From Methylophilaceae bacterium UBA7525 (GTDB lineage Bacteria; Pseudomonadota; Gammaproteobacteria; Burkholderiales; Methylophilaceae): a stretch of 21,412 nt of DNA. The notes beneath the pieces are model-generated. The model had not been told where the DNA came from and ran no database searches. It saw only the letters and a program-made list of their open reading frames with translations. Location of the stretch: NCBI GenBank assembly GCA_002479405.1, contig DLMX01000001.1, positions 37,437 to 58,848 on the forward strand, read 5' to 3'. The first letter of the stretch is position 1; each line of letters opens with the position of its first letter. Of this stretch, positions 1 to 7,621 are shown piece by piece. Both the position numbers and the translations under genes were made by a program.

Positions 1-83
1 GTCGGCTCGATGCGCATGACCGCATCGAGGTCTTCCATCTGCATGGGCCTTAATTGCACATCGGGTTTCAGCACGGCATTCAC
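1..83 (-). CDS. rimI: RimI-like ribosomal protein N-acetyltransferase (N-terminal part, runs off the window)
   Basis: Only the first 27 codons are inside the window. The reading frame opens with GTG at 81-83, which overlaps the tsaB stop codon (TGA at 80-82), the usual sign of translational coupling. The peptide contains RPMQMEDLDAVMRIEP, which fits the N-terminus of a GNAT acetyltransferase of the RimI type: a short beta strand followed by a DLxAVxxIE helix. RimI acetylates the N-terminal alanine of ribosomal protein S18. Its gene commonly follows tsaB in proteobacteria, and that adjacency supports the call as much as the short sequence does. The acetyl-CoA binding motif lies outside the window, so the family assignment rests on context and the first residues only. 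An ATG at codon 14 (42-44) is a possible alternative start, but it would cut off the first strand. Confidence 0.7.
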   Translation of the reverse strand, partial: MNAVLKPDVQLRPMQMEDLDAVMRIEP

Positions 84-769
84 AGTTTCTGTCCGGCTTC
101 ACGCTCATGCGTCTTCAATGCGACACGGTTACGAATATAGACCGGCGCCGCTTCTGCTGCCGGCAAGCCTTGCCCTGCCTTCAGCAGCGGTTCAGCCAGC
201 GCCAGCATGGCGCGCGCTTGCGGATACTGCTCCGGCATGGTCTCGCTGATCTGCGCACCGTAGCAGCCATGCAACTCCTCACTGTAGGCAGCCCAGCCGT
301 TACCGACGCCTACCCAGTCGCGACCTTCGATCGCCGGCAGCTGGGTCGGTTTGTAAAGCCCAGGCTGCATGACGGTATGCCATCCGGCACCGGCCCGCAC
401 GTAGACCGCATGATAGACCTCGCCCATGCGCGCATCGAGGCAGGCGACTACACGTGAGTGGCCACTTGCTTCTGCCAGCGCCATCAAGGTACTGACACCC
501 AGCACCGGCAGACCGGCACCGAACGCCAACCCCTGCGCCACGCCGCAGGCAATACGCAGACCAGTGAATGAACCAGGGCCGGCACCATACACGATGGCCT
601 GCAAATCCTGCATGTCGATCTGCGCTTCATCCAGCAGTTCGCGCACGGTCGGCAGAATCTGCTGCGAATGGCTTTGCCCCGCATGGGAATGGCGTGCAAA
701 AACTCGCCCCTCGTATTGGAGTGCGAGGGAGAGAAATTCGGTAGAAGTATCGAGTGCGAGGATATTCAT
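80..769 (-). CDS. tsaB: tRNA threonylcarbamoyladenosine biosynthesis protein TsaB
   Basis: TsaB is the inactive-kinase-fold partner of TsaD (with TsaE) in making the t6A modification at position 37 of ANN-decoding tRNAs. The 229-residue protein has the family's length and landmarks: the N-terminal ILALDTSTEFLSLAL strand-turn of the ASKHA fold, and GPGSFTGLRIACGVAQGLAF at roughly residues 65-84. I chose the ATG at 767-769; an in-frame TTG just before it (770-772) is possible but less likely. No strong Shine-Dalgarno sequence is visible. The gene overlaps rimI by 4 bases at its 3' end. It lies 93 bases downstream of the iron transporter ATPase gene on the same strand, with a block of alternative hairpins in between (818-853), so read-through from the iron operon is possible but not shown. 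Confidence 0.95.
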   Translation of the reverse strand: MNILALDTSTEFLSLALQYEGRVFARHSHAGQSHSQQILPTVRELLDEAQIDMQDLQAIVYGAGPGSFTGLRIACGVAQGLAFGAGLPVLGVSTLMALAEASGHSRVVACLDARMGEVYHAVYVRAGAGWHTVMQPGLYKPTQLPAIEGRDWVGVGNGWAAYSEELHGCYGAQISETMPEQYPQARAMLALAEPLLKAGQGLPAAEAAPVYIRNRVALKTHEREAGQKL

Positions 770-817
770 CAAAACAGCTTAATGGATCAAGCCGCTATTT
801 TGCCATACCGATGCAGA

Positions 818-853
818 TACAAGTATTCGACTTGTACTCTTGAACAGTACAAG
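818..853 (-). promoter_or_regulatory. Three-armed inverted repeat with two mutually exclusive hairpins between the iron ABC ATPase gene and tsaB
   Basis: Three arms share one middle segment: TACAAGT at 818-824, ACTTGTACT at 830-838 and AGTACAAG at 846-853. The middle arm can pair with the left arm (7 bp, 5-nt loop) or with the right arm (8 bp, 7-nt loop), but not with both. Neither hairpin is followed by a T-run on the minus strand, so it is not a standard terminator. It could be an attenuator-like switch or a set of operator half-sites (CTTGTAC/GTACAAG) for tsaB; both are inferences. Confidence 0.4.
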
Positions 854-862
854 CCTGGATTG

Positions 863-1915
863 TCAGGTACGCCTGAAAGCAATCACGTGATCGATCTCCA
901 GGCGGATACCGATCTTCTCGCCCAGCTTGTGATTATGGTGCGATGGCACCAGCGAAAGCACCTGCTGGCCGGATTCAAGTTTCAACGTATACAAAATATC
1001 AGCGCCCTGAAACGCCTTGTGCATGATGGTTGCCTGCAATTTGCTCGCATCATCATGCACGATGTCATCCGGCCGCAACAGGATATCGACAGTCTGACCA
1101 ACCCTGACAGTATCCGGTAATTCACCATACAAACCGCCAAGATCCGTCATCACCCGGCCGCGTTCCACGACTTCACCGCTCAATAGCACGCCCTTGCCGA
1201 CAAAATCGGCAACAAAGCGGCTGTTAGGCTTGTGATACAGGTTATAGGCAGTATCCCACTGCTGAATCATGCCCTGATGCATGACACCGATCTCGTCCGC
1301 CATGGCGAACGCCTCGTGCTGGTCGTGCGTCACCAGAATCGCCGTGGCGTTCTGGCTTTTCAGCACTTCGCGGATTTCCTGCGACAGACGTTCGCGCAGG
1401 TCGCTATCCAGATTGGAAAACGGCTCGTCCAGCAGCAGCAAATCGGGACTGGGCGCCAGCGCACGTGCCACGGCGACACGCTGCTGCTGGCCACCGGATA
1501 GCTCGTGCGGATATTTCTTTGCGGCCTCTGCCAGCCCCACCACTTCCAGCAGCTCCATCACGCGCGGACCGCGCAATGATTTTTCTATCTGGTGCAGGCC
1601 GAAGGCAACGTTCTCGAACACCGTCAGATGCGGAAACAGGGCGTAGTCCTGAAACACCATGCCGACGCGACGTTTTTCCGTCGGCAAGCTGAAATCCGGT
1701 GTGGCCACGGGCGTGCCGCTGAGCCGGATCTCACCTGCGCTCAGCCGCTCGAAACCGGCAATCAGTCGCAGCACCGTAGTCTTGCCACAACCGGACGGCC
1801 CCAGCAGGCAGCCGATCTGCCCCTTCGCCAGTTGCAGCGAAAGATCCTGCACCACGCGCAAATCGCCATAGGACTGGCTGATATTCCTGAGTTCGAGCAA
1901 AGCGTTATTATTCAT
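863..1915 (-). CDS. fbpC: Ferric iron ABC transporter, ATP-binding protein (FbpC/FutC type)
   Basis: This cytoplasmic ATPase drives import through the adjacent permease. In its 350 residues it has Walker A GPSGCGKTT (39-47), a Q-loop at Q89, the signature LSGGQQQRVAVARAL (139-153), Walker B LLLLDEP (159-165) and the switch His197 in VTHDQHEAFAMADEIG. The stretch FQDYALFPHLTVFENVAFGL is typical of the FbpC/PotA group. Residues from about 240 onward form the TOBE-like C-terminal regulatory domain (LRPDDIVHDD). The ATG at 1913-1915 lies inside the 3' end of the permease gene (8-base overlap), so the two are translationally coupled. It is the last gene of the binding protein-permease-ATPase operon. 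Ferric iron as substrate is inferred from the binding protein and the Fur-like site upstream of the operon; the ATPase alone does not define the substrate. Confidence 0.93.
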   Translation of the reverse strand: MNNNALLELRNISQSYGDLRVVQDLSLQLAKGQIGCLLGPSGCGKTTVLRLIAGFERLSAGEIRLSGTPVATPDFSLPTEKRRVGMVFQDYALFPHLTVFENVAFGLHQIEKSLRGPRVMELLEVVGLAEAAKKYPHELSGGQQQRVAVARALAPSPDLLLLDEPFSNLDSDLRERLSQEIREVLKSQNATAILVTHDQHEAFAMADEIGVMHQGMIQQWDTAYNLYHKPNSRFVADFVGKGVLLSGEVVERGRVMTDLGGLYGELPDTVRVGQTVDILLRPDDIVHDDASKLQATIMHKAFQGADILYTLKLESGQQVLSLVPSHHNHKLGEKIGIRLEIDHVIAFRRT

Positions 1916-3587
1916 TCAAATTACCGTGACGGCTTAAAAAGATGATCGGCAGCAACCCCACCAGCACCAGCGTCACCGCTGGCAATGCCGCGCGTTCCCA
2001 CTCGCCTTCCGAGGTCATTTCAAAGATGCGCACCGCCAGCGTATCCCAGCCGAACGGGCGTGTCATCAGGGTGATCGGCATTTCCTTCATTACGTCGACA
2101 AACACCAGAATCAGCGCCGTCACCATACCACCGCGCAGTATCGGCGCATGCACCCGGCGCAGCATGGTCAGACTGCCGACACCGAGCGTGCGCGAAACAT
2201 CGTCCAGACTGAGCGGCAGACGCTGCATGGCGCTGTCCACCGGATTGAAACCGACCGCCATGAAACGCGCCATATAAGCCACCAGCATGATCAGCAGGCT
2301 ACCCTGCAACAGCATACCGGCCTCAATCTGCATGATCGGCTGCAACAACTGCAGCAAGGTACGGTCAAGCCAGGCGATGGCAACGAAGACGCCGACTGCC
2401 AGCACGGTGCCGGGCAGAGCATAACCGATGGTCGCAATGCGCACGCAAGTGCGGGTCAGGCTGTCGTTATTGCGTCTTGCGGCATAGGAAAGCAGCAGCG
2501 CGCCAACCGCCGTGATGACGGCAGCTATACCGGCCAGCATCAAGGTATGCTGCAGAAAGCCCAGATAGCGGCTGTCGAAATCCTCGGCGAACACATTGGC
2601 TGCCCATATCAGCAACTGCACCAGCGGCACGATGAAGGCAACGCTGACCACGATCACTGCGAACAAGGTCGCAGCCCAGGCCGCTACGCCTTTGAGCTGG
2701 ATACGCCCGGTCTCCTGATGACGACCGGCCTGGGTATAGCGCATGCGGGAACGTGAAACCTGCTCCAGTATCAGCAGTACAAAGACAATGATGACCAGCA
2801 GAGAAGCCAGCTGCGAAGCGGCGTCCAGCGAGAACATGCCGAACCAGGTCTTGTAGATGGCAGTAGTAAAAGTGTCGTAGTTGAAGACTGAAACCGTACC
2901 GAAATCCGCCAACGTTTCCATCAGCGCCAGCATCAGGCCGCCAACGATCCAGGGGCGCGCCATGGGTAGCGCCACACGAAAAAAGCCGCTGGTGCGGGAA
3001 TGCCCCAGTGCCTGTGCCGCTTCCAGTGCGCGCTTGCCCTGCGTGGCAAAGGCATTGCGCGCCAGCAGATAGACATAGGGATAAAGCGCCAGGCTCATGA
3101 CCAGAATCACGCCACCGGTGGAGCGGATGCGCGGGAACCAATCGCTGCTGCCAAAGGCTTCGCGCAGCCAGCCTTGCAGCGGGCCGGTGAAATCCAGCAG
3201 GCCGATGAAAACAAAGGCCGTGACATAGGCGGGAATAGCAATCGGTAGCAACAGCGCCCAGCTCAGGATGCGCCGTCCGGGAAACTGGCAGACCGCTGTC
3301 AGCCAGCCCAGGCTGACGCCGAGCAACAGCGTGCTGGCGCCGACCCCGAGCACCAGCCACAAGGTATTGAGCAGCAAATCGCCCAGCACATGCTGGTAAA
3401 GATGCTGCCAGACCTCCTTCTCCGGATGGAAGAAGGAGGAGATGACCACCAGTACTGGAATCAATACCAGCGTGGCAAAGACGAGGGCAACAAGACGCCA
3501 GCGATCCCGGAAGATCGCTGGCAAACTCGTGAGAAAAGCGCTCAGTTTCGGCGCTTTTCTTATGTAATCGAGTTTAACTGTCTCCAT
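1908..3587 (-). CDS. fbpB: Ferric iron ABC transporter, fused-type permease (FbpB/FutB type)
   Basis: This is an inner-membrane permease of 559 residues carrying two tandem BPD_transp_1 permease units, so a single chain supplies both halves of the channel, as is usual for FbpB. Hydrophobic segments start at about residue 33 (LVALVFATLVLIPVLVVISSFF) and recur through both halves. Each half has an EAA-like loop: EAAQALGHSRTSGFFRVALPMARP in the first, and DVSRTLGVGSLTMLRRVHAPILRG in the second. It starts 5 bases after the binding-protein gene stop and overlaps the ATPase gene by 8 bases, so the three genes form one operon. The ribosome-binding site is weak. Two perfect 10-bp hairpins lie within codons 10-31 (3497-3522 and 3532-3560), which may lower permease output relative to the binding protein. 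Confidence 0.93.
   Translation of the reverse strand: METVKLDYIRKAPKLSAFLTSLPAIFRDRWRLVALVFATLVLIPVLVVISSFFHPEKEVWQHLYQHVLGDLLLNTLWLVLGVGASTLLLGVSLGWLTAVCQFPGRRILSWALLLPIAIPAYVTAFVFIGLLDFTGPLQGWLREAFGSSDWFPRIRSTGGVILVMSLALYPYVYLLARNAFATQGKRALEAAQALGHSRTSGFFRVALPMARPWIVGGLMLALMETLADFGTVSVFNYDTFTTAIYKTWFGMFSLDAASQLASLLVIIVFVLLILEQVSRSRMRYTQAGRHQETGRIQLKGVAAWAATLFAVIVVSVAFIVPLVQLLIWAANVFAEDFDSRYLGFLQHTLMLAGIAAVITAVGALLLSYAARRNNDSLTRTCVRIATIGYALPGTVLAVGVFVAIAWLDRTLLQLLQPIMQIEAGMLLQGSLLIMLVAYMARFMAVGFNPVDSAMQRLPLSLDDVSRTLGVGSLTMLRRVHAPILRGGMVTALILVFVDVMKEMPITLMTRPFGWDTLAVRIFEMTSEGEWERAALPAVTLVLVGLLPIIFLSRHGNLNE
3497..3560 (-). promoter_or_regulatory. Two tandem perfect 10-bp stem-loops in the 5' coding end of the iron permease gene
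   Basis: Inverted repeats AGAAAAGCGC/GCGCTTTTCT (3532-3541 and 3551-3560, 9-nt loop) and GCCAGCGATC/GATCGCTGGC (3497-3506 and 3513-3522, 6-nt loop) are both perfect. They follow each other 9 bases apart, starting 27 bases downstream of the permease ATG. No T-run follows either, so simple termination is unlikely. A role as mRNA 3'-end stabiliser for the binding-protein message or as a translation damper is inferred. Confidence 0.55.
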
Positions 3588-3592
3588 TCAAC

Positions 3593-4591
3593 TCATTTAT
3601 AACGGGCTCTATCCATCAGTCTGACCGCCGTTGCCTGCAGTTCGCCTGCCTTGGCCACATTGATCAGATTGTGTTTGAACTCGCCCCAACCGGCCACTAC
3701 CGGATCCGGCTTGTAAGCAGGGTTGGCAGGGTATTCCATGTTGAGGTCGGCAAACATGCGCTGACCGTTTTCCGAGGAGAACCATTCGAGCAACTGCACT
3801 GCGCCCTTTTCGTTCTTGCTGTGCTTGACCACACCGGCACCGGATACATTGACGTGCACGCCGCTGTTTTTCTGGTTGGGCCAGAACAGTGCCAATGGCA
3901 GGTCCGGTTTTTTCTCGATCAGCCGGCCGTAATAATAGGTATTGACGATGCCGACATCACATTGACCAACGGCAATCGCCTCCATCAGCTTGGTGTCGTC
4001 CGGGAACACATCGGTCGCCAGATTATTTACCCAGCCGTTGACGATCTTCTCGGTCTCCGCTTCGCCCTTTTCCGCGATCATCATCGCCACCAGCGACTGG
4101 TTATAGACCTTCTTCGAGGTACGCAGGCACAGTTTGCCCTTCCACTTCGGGCTGGCCAGATCTTCATAGGTGGAAAGATCGGCAGGCTCCAGTTTCTTCG
4201 TGTTGTAGACGATGGTACGGGCGCGGATGGAAAGACCGAACCACTGGTTATCCGGATCTTTCAGGTGGGCAGGGATATTGGCATCCAGCACTTTGGACTG
4301 CACCGGCTTCAACAGGCCGGCATTCGCCGCCTGCCAGAGATTGCCGGCATCCACAGTCAGCAACAGGTCGGCAGGGGTGTTCTTCCCTTCAGCACGCAGG
4401 CGTTCCATCAACGGGCCTTCCTTGTCGGTGATGAACTTGACCGGCACACCGGTCTCCTTGGTGAAAGCATCGAACATCGGCTTGATCAGCTGCTCGGCGC
4501 GCGCTGAATAGACAACGACCTCATCTGCAGCATGCGCAGCGGAGATAGTGAACACACTCAAGAGCAGGGCGGAAAGAATGCGAGAGAACAT
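3593..4591 (-). CDS. fbpA: Periplasmic ferric iron-binding protein of an ABC transporter (FbpA/FutA/IdiA type)
   Basis: This secreted binding protein captures Fe(III) in the periplasm and hands it to the permease. The start at 4591 ([21 protein letters not shown]) gives a classic signal peptide cleaved before [10 protein letters not shown], and an AGGA ribosome-binding site lies 8 bases upstream. An upstream in-frame ATG at 4660 would add 23 non-signal residues and was rejected. The mature protein begins with VVYSAR, carries the mid-domain motif VYNQS and ends its hinge region with NTYYYGRL. Such clustered tyrosines are the usual Fe(III) ligands of the FutA/FbpA class. Two cysteines (GKLCLRTS and VGQCDVG) may form a disulfide, as in related proteins. 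It is the first gene of the iron operon, 332 residues long, with a Fur-like palindrome 48 bases before the start. Confidence 0.93.
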   Translation of the reverse strand: MFSRILSALLLSVFTISAAHAADEVVVYSARAEQLIKPMFDAFTKETGVPVKFITDKEGPLMERLRAEGKNTPADLLLTVDAGNLWQAANAGLLKPVQSKVLDANIPAHLKDPDNQWFGLSIRARTIVYNTKKLEPADLSTYEDLASPKWKGKLCLRTSKKVYNQSLVAMMIAEKGEAETEKIVNGWVNNLATDVFPDDTKLMEAIAVGQCDVGIVNTYYYGRLIEKKPDLPLALFWPNQKNSGVHVNVSGAGVVKHSKNEKGAVQLLEWFSSENGQRMFADLNMEYPANPAYKPDPVVAGWGEFKHNLINVAKAGELQATAVRLMDRARYK

Positions 4592-4638
4592 GGGGAATCC
4601 TGAACAAAGGTTTATGGATAAGTTGTGATTCATCTTAT

Positions 4639-4653
4639 CAAGAATAATTCTTA
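4639..4653 (-). promoter_or_regulatory. Probable Fur box upstream of the iron ABC operon
   Basis: The plus-strand sequence CAAGAATAATTCTTA is a near-palindrome. Its core AAGAATAATTCTT is a perfect inverted repeat around 4646. Compared with the Fur 7-1-7 consensus TGATAATnATTATCA it matches 9 of 14 arm positions, and the wider AT-rich flank (GAATAAGAATTATTCTTGATAAG on the minus strand, 4634-4656) fits an extended site. It lies 48 bases upstream of the binding-protein start and spans the stop codon of the yoaA-type gene (TAA at 4651-4653). Function is inferred from the match and from the iron-uptake genes behind it. Confidence 0.65.
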
Positions 4654-6576
4654 TTCGCAAGAAAAGAATGTCGTCACATCGGCAACATTACGCGTCCGCC
4701 TGAACGGTGGCAAACTCTGCCAAACCCTTCTGCCATAAGGCTTGCTGATCAGGCGCGGATCGCAGATCACCAGCACGCCGCGGTCAGTCTCGTCACGAAT
4801 CAAACGGCCGGCACCCTGCTTCAGGGTGATGACTGCATATGGCAGCTGATATTCCATGAAGGCATTCTTGCCCTCGTTGTTCATCTTGTCGATACGCGCA
4901 GCCAGCACCGGATCGTCCGGCGGCGCGAACGGCAGCTTGTCGATGATGACGGCGGACAATGCCTCACCGCGCACATCGACCCCCTCCCAGAAGCTCTGCG
5001 AACCTACCAGCACGGCATTGCCCAGCTTGCGGAAGCGTTCCAGCAACTCGGTGCGCGAGCTTTCACCCTGTATCAGCAGCGGATATTCCATGCCATTGCT
5101 GGAAAACGCATCCTTCAAAAGCGCATGCACTTCTCGCATGGCGCGCAAGCTGGTACACAGCACGAAGGCCCGCCCGCGGCTGGCCTGAATCACCGGCAGC
5201 GCGGCAGCGGCCACTGCGGCGGTATAAGCACCGCTGTTCGGCTCCGGCATGTCCTGCGGCACATAGAGCAAGGCCTGCTGATCATAATCAAAAGGGCTGC
5301 TCCAGTAGCCGGTGCTGGCCTGTTCCAACCCCATCTGCGCCAGGTAATGGCTGAAATCGTTGCGCACCGCCAGCGTGGCGGAGGTGAAAATCCACGAACG
5401 CGGCTGCGCGTTAAGCTGCTTACCGAAACCTTCCGCCACCGAAAGCGGCGTTGCATGCAACTGCACGGATTGCGTGAACACCTCAACCCAGCGTACCAGG
5501 TTGGCATCTTCTGCCGTGCGCCAACGCTGCAACTGCACGATCAAGGCCAAGCTGCGCTCATAACAATTCTCCAGCGCCGGGTCGCGCTCGGCCTGGGTTT
5601 CCAGCACACCGCTCAGCGCCTTCAGTTTTTCCTGCACGGTATCGTAAGCACTATCGAAATTCTTCAGCGCCAGCGCCTTCTGCACCGGCATGCGCGCGCC
5701 CTCGTAGGCGAAGATCAGGCGGAAGTCCCGCACCGCCTTTTCCAGCGCTGCCGTCGCTTCCGGCAAGGCCAGGCAATCCTTGGCCGTGGTGATGAACTCG
5801 GCATGCGCATCGCGCGCCAGCTCCATGAGCTGACTGGTCGAGACATCTTCGCCGAAAAACAGGCCCGCCACCTCCGGCAACTGGTGTGCCTCGTCGAAGA
5901 TCACCGTATTGGCGGAAGGCAACAGCTCGGCCACGCCCTCGTCGCGCAGCATCACATCGGCAAAGAACAGATGATGGTTGACCACCACCACGTCCGCGGC
6001 CAGCGCCCGCTTGCGCGCCTCCATCACAAAACAATCCTTGTAATAACCGCATTCCTGCCCCATGCAATTGTCGCGGGTGGAAGTCACCGAAGGCCATACC
6101 GTCGCACTCTCGGGCACGTCTGTCAGCTCCGCCTTGTCCCCCGTACCGCTGTTCTCGGCAAACGCGCGGATCTTCTGCACATAATTCGCATCCTCGCGCG
6201 AGACAAAACGCCCCTCGTTCACCGCCCGCTCCAGATGAAAATGACAGACGTAATTGGCCCGCCCCTTCAACATCGAAACCGTCACCGGCACCTTCAACGC
6301 ATCGCGCACGGCCGGCAAGTCACGGTTGAACAACTGGTCCTGCAGCGTCTTGGTGCCGGTGGAAATAATCACCTTGCCGCCGGAAAGCAGCGCCGGCACC
6401 AGATAGGCGAAGGTCTTGCCGGTACCGGTACCGGCCTCTGCCACCAATTGACCGCCCTGCTTGATCGCCTCTGCGATGGCCTGCGCCATCTCCAGCTGCT
6501 GCTGGCGCAAACGGTAACCGGGAATGGTCTCGGCGAGAGGCCCTTGCGAGGAAAAGACGTGTTCAAGATCAGCCAT
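4651..6576 (-). CDS. yoaA: ATP-dependent DNA helicase of the DinG/YoaA (XPD-like, iron-sulfur) family
   Basis: This is a superfamily 2, 5'-3' helicase of the XPD class acting in DNA damage tolerance and repair. Its 641 residues match YoaA (about 636) better than DinG (about 716). Motif I is AGTGTGKT (48-55), motif II is DEAH (228-231). Four cysteines at 111, 171, 176 and 182 ([22 protein letters not shown]) fit the 4Fe-4S ligand set. The C-terminal helicase motifs include [14 protein letters not shown] and [22 protein letters not shown]. The overall run of motifs closely follows E. coli YoaA, including an [17 protein letters not shown] start. A TATAAT box ends 7 bases before the ATG at 6574-6576 and no Shine-Dalgarno is present, so the mRNA may be leaderless. 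The 3' end carries the Fur-like site of the next operon, with no terminator in between. Confidence 0.94.
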   Translation of the reverse strand: MADLEHVFSSQGPLAETIPGYRLRQQQLEMAQAIAEAIKQGGQLVAEAGTGTGKTFAYLVPALLSGGKVIISTGTKTLQDQLFNRDLPAVRDALKVPVTVSMLKGRANYVCHFHLERAVNEGRFVSREDANYVQKIRAFAENSGTGDKAELTDVPESATVWPSVTSTRDNCMGQECGYYKDCFVMEARKRALAADVVVVNHHLFFADVMLRDEGVAELLPSANTVIFDEAHQLPEVAGLFFGEDVSTSQLMELARDAHAEFITTAKDCLALPEATAALEKAVRDFRLIFAYEGARMPVQKALALKNFDSAYDTVQEKLKALSGVLETQAERDPALENCYERSLALIVQLQRWRTAEDANLVRWVEVFTQSVQLHATPLSVAEGFGKQLNAQPRSWIFTSATLAVRNDFSHYLAQMGLEQASTGYWSSPFDYDQQALLYVPQDMPEPNSGAYTAAVAAAALPVIQASRGRAFVLCTSLRAMREVHALLKDAFSSNGMEYPLLIQGESSRTELLERFRKLGNAVLVGSQSFWEGVDVRGEALSAVIIDKLPFAPPDDPVLAARIDKMNNEGKNAFMEYQLPYAVITLKQGAGRLIRDETDRGVLVICDPRLISKPYGRRVWQSLPPFRRTRNVADVTTFFSCE

Positions 6577-6583
6577 AGGCTGA

Positions 6584-6589
6584 ATTATA
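6584..6589 (-). promoter_or_regulatory. Candidate -10 box placed for a leaderless yoaA transcript
   Basis: On the minus strand a perfect TATAAT (plus-strand attata) is followed by TCAGCCT and then ATG. This puts the expected transcription start at or next to the A of the start codon. No recognisable -35 hexamer lies 16-18 bases upstream (AGATGA at 17), so the promoter call rests on the -10 box alone. Confidence 0.35.
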
Positions 6590-6720
6590 GAGGGTTGCTC
6601 GTTAATTCATCTGCGAATATTGCTATCGCAACCAAAGTCACTCCAAGGAATGGTGCGCGAATTCGTTTATGAATCCTATTTTAATTATCACGTTTGCTGG
6701 ACTTGTGTCTGAGCCGACAA

Positions 6721-6748
6721 TAAAAAACCCGGTCATCGCTGACCGGGT
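6721..6748 (-). terminator. Rho-independent terminator of the SnoaL-like gene
   Basis: A perfect 9-bp stem ACCCGGTCA/TGACCGGGT (6727-6735 and 6740-6748) with a TCGC loop is followed on the minus strand by TTTTTTA. It begins about 40 bases after the stop codon of the secreted SnoaL-like protein and ends that transcript before yoaA. Confidence 0.9.
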
Positions 6749-6789
6749 CGATACATTGCCCGCATGAGGCCTATACCCCAGAACAATAC

Positions 6790-7248
6790 TTAGTTGCCTG
6801 CGTTCCAGACGTGCGAGCGGGCGACCCACTTGCCGTTGGCATCCTTCTCGAAAACACTGGTGGTGATGCCGCCATACGCTGGCTTGACGCCATCTTTCTC
6901 TGGGGCATTGGCGCCCCACTTCGCGACCTGGTACAAGGTCTTGCCGTCGCCGCCGGCGGTGACGATTTCCAGCGTGTGGTTATGCAAGCCGGCTTCGAAG
7001 AAACCCTTGAACAGGTTCTCGATCTCGGCGCGGCCGTTCAGCACTTGGCCGTTACCTGGCGACAGCACCGCATTTTCGGCATAGAGGCTGGCGAGCGCTA
7101 CAACGTCTGCACTGTTGAAAGCCTGATTCCAGTTCTTGTTCAGCGTTTCAATCGTCGCCTTGGCATCTGCACCCCCAGCGAGTGCGTTGCCGGAAGCCAT
7201 CATGCCAAGTGTCATGGCAGCGATAATGGTTTTGATCAGAGATTGCAT
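6790..7248 (-). CDS. Secreted SnoaL-like / DUF4440 (SgcJ/EcaC-type) protein
   Basis: This is a 152-residue exported protein. Residues 1-24 (MQSLIKTIIAAMTLGMMASGNALA) form a signal peptide, and the rest is one small NTF2-like alpha+beta domain. The opening helix KATIETLNKNWNQAFNSADVVALASLYAENAVLSPGNGQVLNGRAEIENLF is the hallmark of the SnoaL/DUF4440 group, in which W, Y and the L-xP-turn line a ligand pocket. No catalytic residues can be named; such domains serve as cyclases, isomerases or plain ligand-binding pockets. A strong ribosome-binding site (AAAGGA) precedes the ATG by 6-7 bases. It is a single-gene unit with its own promoter (7412-7440), a leader of about 160 bases and its own terminator (6721-6748). 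Repeats around the promoter suggest control by a repressor. The ligand and role are unknown. Confidence 0.85.
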   Translation of the reverse strand: MQSLIKTIIAAMTLGMMASGNALAGGADAKATIETLNKNWNQAFNSADVVALASLYAENAVLSPGNGQVLNGRAEIENLFKGFFEAGLHNHTLEIVTAGGDGKTLYQVAKWGANAPEKDGVKPAYGGITTSVFEKDANGKWVARSHVWNAGN

Positions 7249-7400
7249 AAGGTTCCTTTCCTACGATCAGGTGATTAATACAGTAAAGATTCAAACTCAA
7301 GCGTCGGTTCGCTCGTCCTGGAACGCCATTCCCAATTTGGAAGGGCCGGTTTTACAGGCAACCAGTACATGACCAGCAAACTGCACATCAAGTTTCCATT

Positions 7401-7434
7401 TAGTAAGGTAGATTATAGTAAGGTAACTAACTAA
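7401..7434. repeat. Direct and inverted operator-like repeats over the SnoaL-like gene promoter
   Basis: TAGTAAGGTA occurs at 7401-7410 and again at 7416-7425, a 15-bp period. In addition, the minus-strand segment opens with TTAGT (7430-7434) and closes with ACTAA (near 7400-7404), giving outer inverted arms. The repeats overlap the -10 box and the spacer, where a repressor would block RNA polymerase. The style resembles TetR-family operators, but no regulator gene is present in the window. Confidence 0.45.
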
Positions 7435-7440
7435 TAGCAA
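7412..7440 (-). promoter_or_regulatory. Sigma-70-type promoter for the SnoaL-like gene
   Basis: On the minus strand a -35 TTGCTA (7435-7440) and a perfect -10 TATAAT (7412-7417) are separated by exactly 17 bases (TTAGTTAGTTACCTTAC). It faces the SnoaL-like gene, whose start is about 165 bases downstream. The spacer and the flank downstream carry repeated operator-like motifs. Confidence 0.7.
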
Positions 7441-7499
7441 GGCATGATTTTCTGTGTCCTGCCTTTGTTGTTTTTAATAGGAAAACCATTCGGAACCTC

Positions 7500-7529
7500 C
7501 GCGGTGCAGAGCCCCCCCCCTGCACCGCG
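7500..7529. repeat. Hairpin with a nine-cytosine loop between the SnoaL-like gene and the YjdF-like gene
   Basis: A 9-bp perfect stem CGCGGTGCA/TGCACCGCG (7500-7508 and 7521-7529) encloses GAG plus a C9 tract (7512-7520). No T-run follows on either strand. The rest of the 7249-7621 intergenic stretch holds the minus-strand promoter and operator repeats at 7401-7440. I see no small gene in it. Confidence 0.6.
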
Positions 7530-7621
7530 CAAAAAGACAGTCGCAGTCGTGCCACCTGTTCATTGCGTCGATGCGCTATCATCTAGCCTGTTACCCAATC
7601 CGTTCAGGGCACACTGCTGGC

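Noticed and set aside
5125..6672. Long plus-strand open frame opposite the YoaA-type helicase gene (515 codons)
   Set aside because: It is antisense to a gene with a full set of helicase motifs. Its translation is rich in His, Arg and Gln with no domain, as expected for the opposite strand of GC-rich coding DNA.
7571..7621. Upstream start for the YjdF-like gene
   Set aside because: There is no ribosome-binding site, and the added 17 residues do not fit the membrane protein start; ATG 7622 precedes a clean hydrophobic segment.
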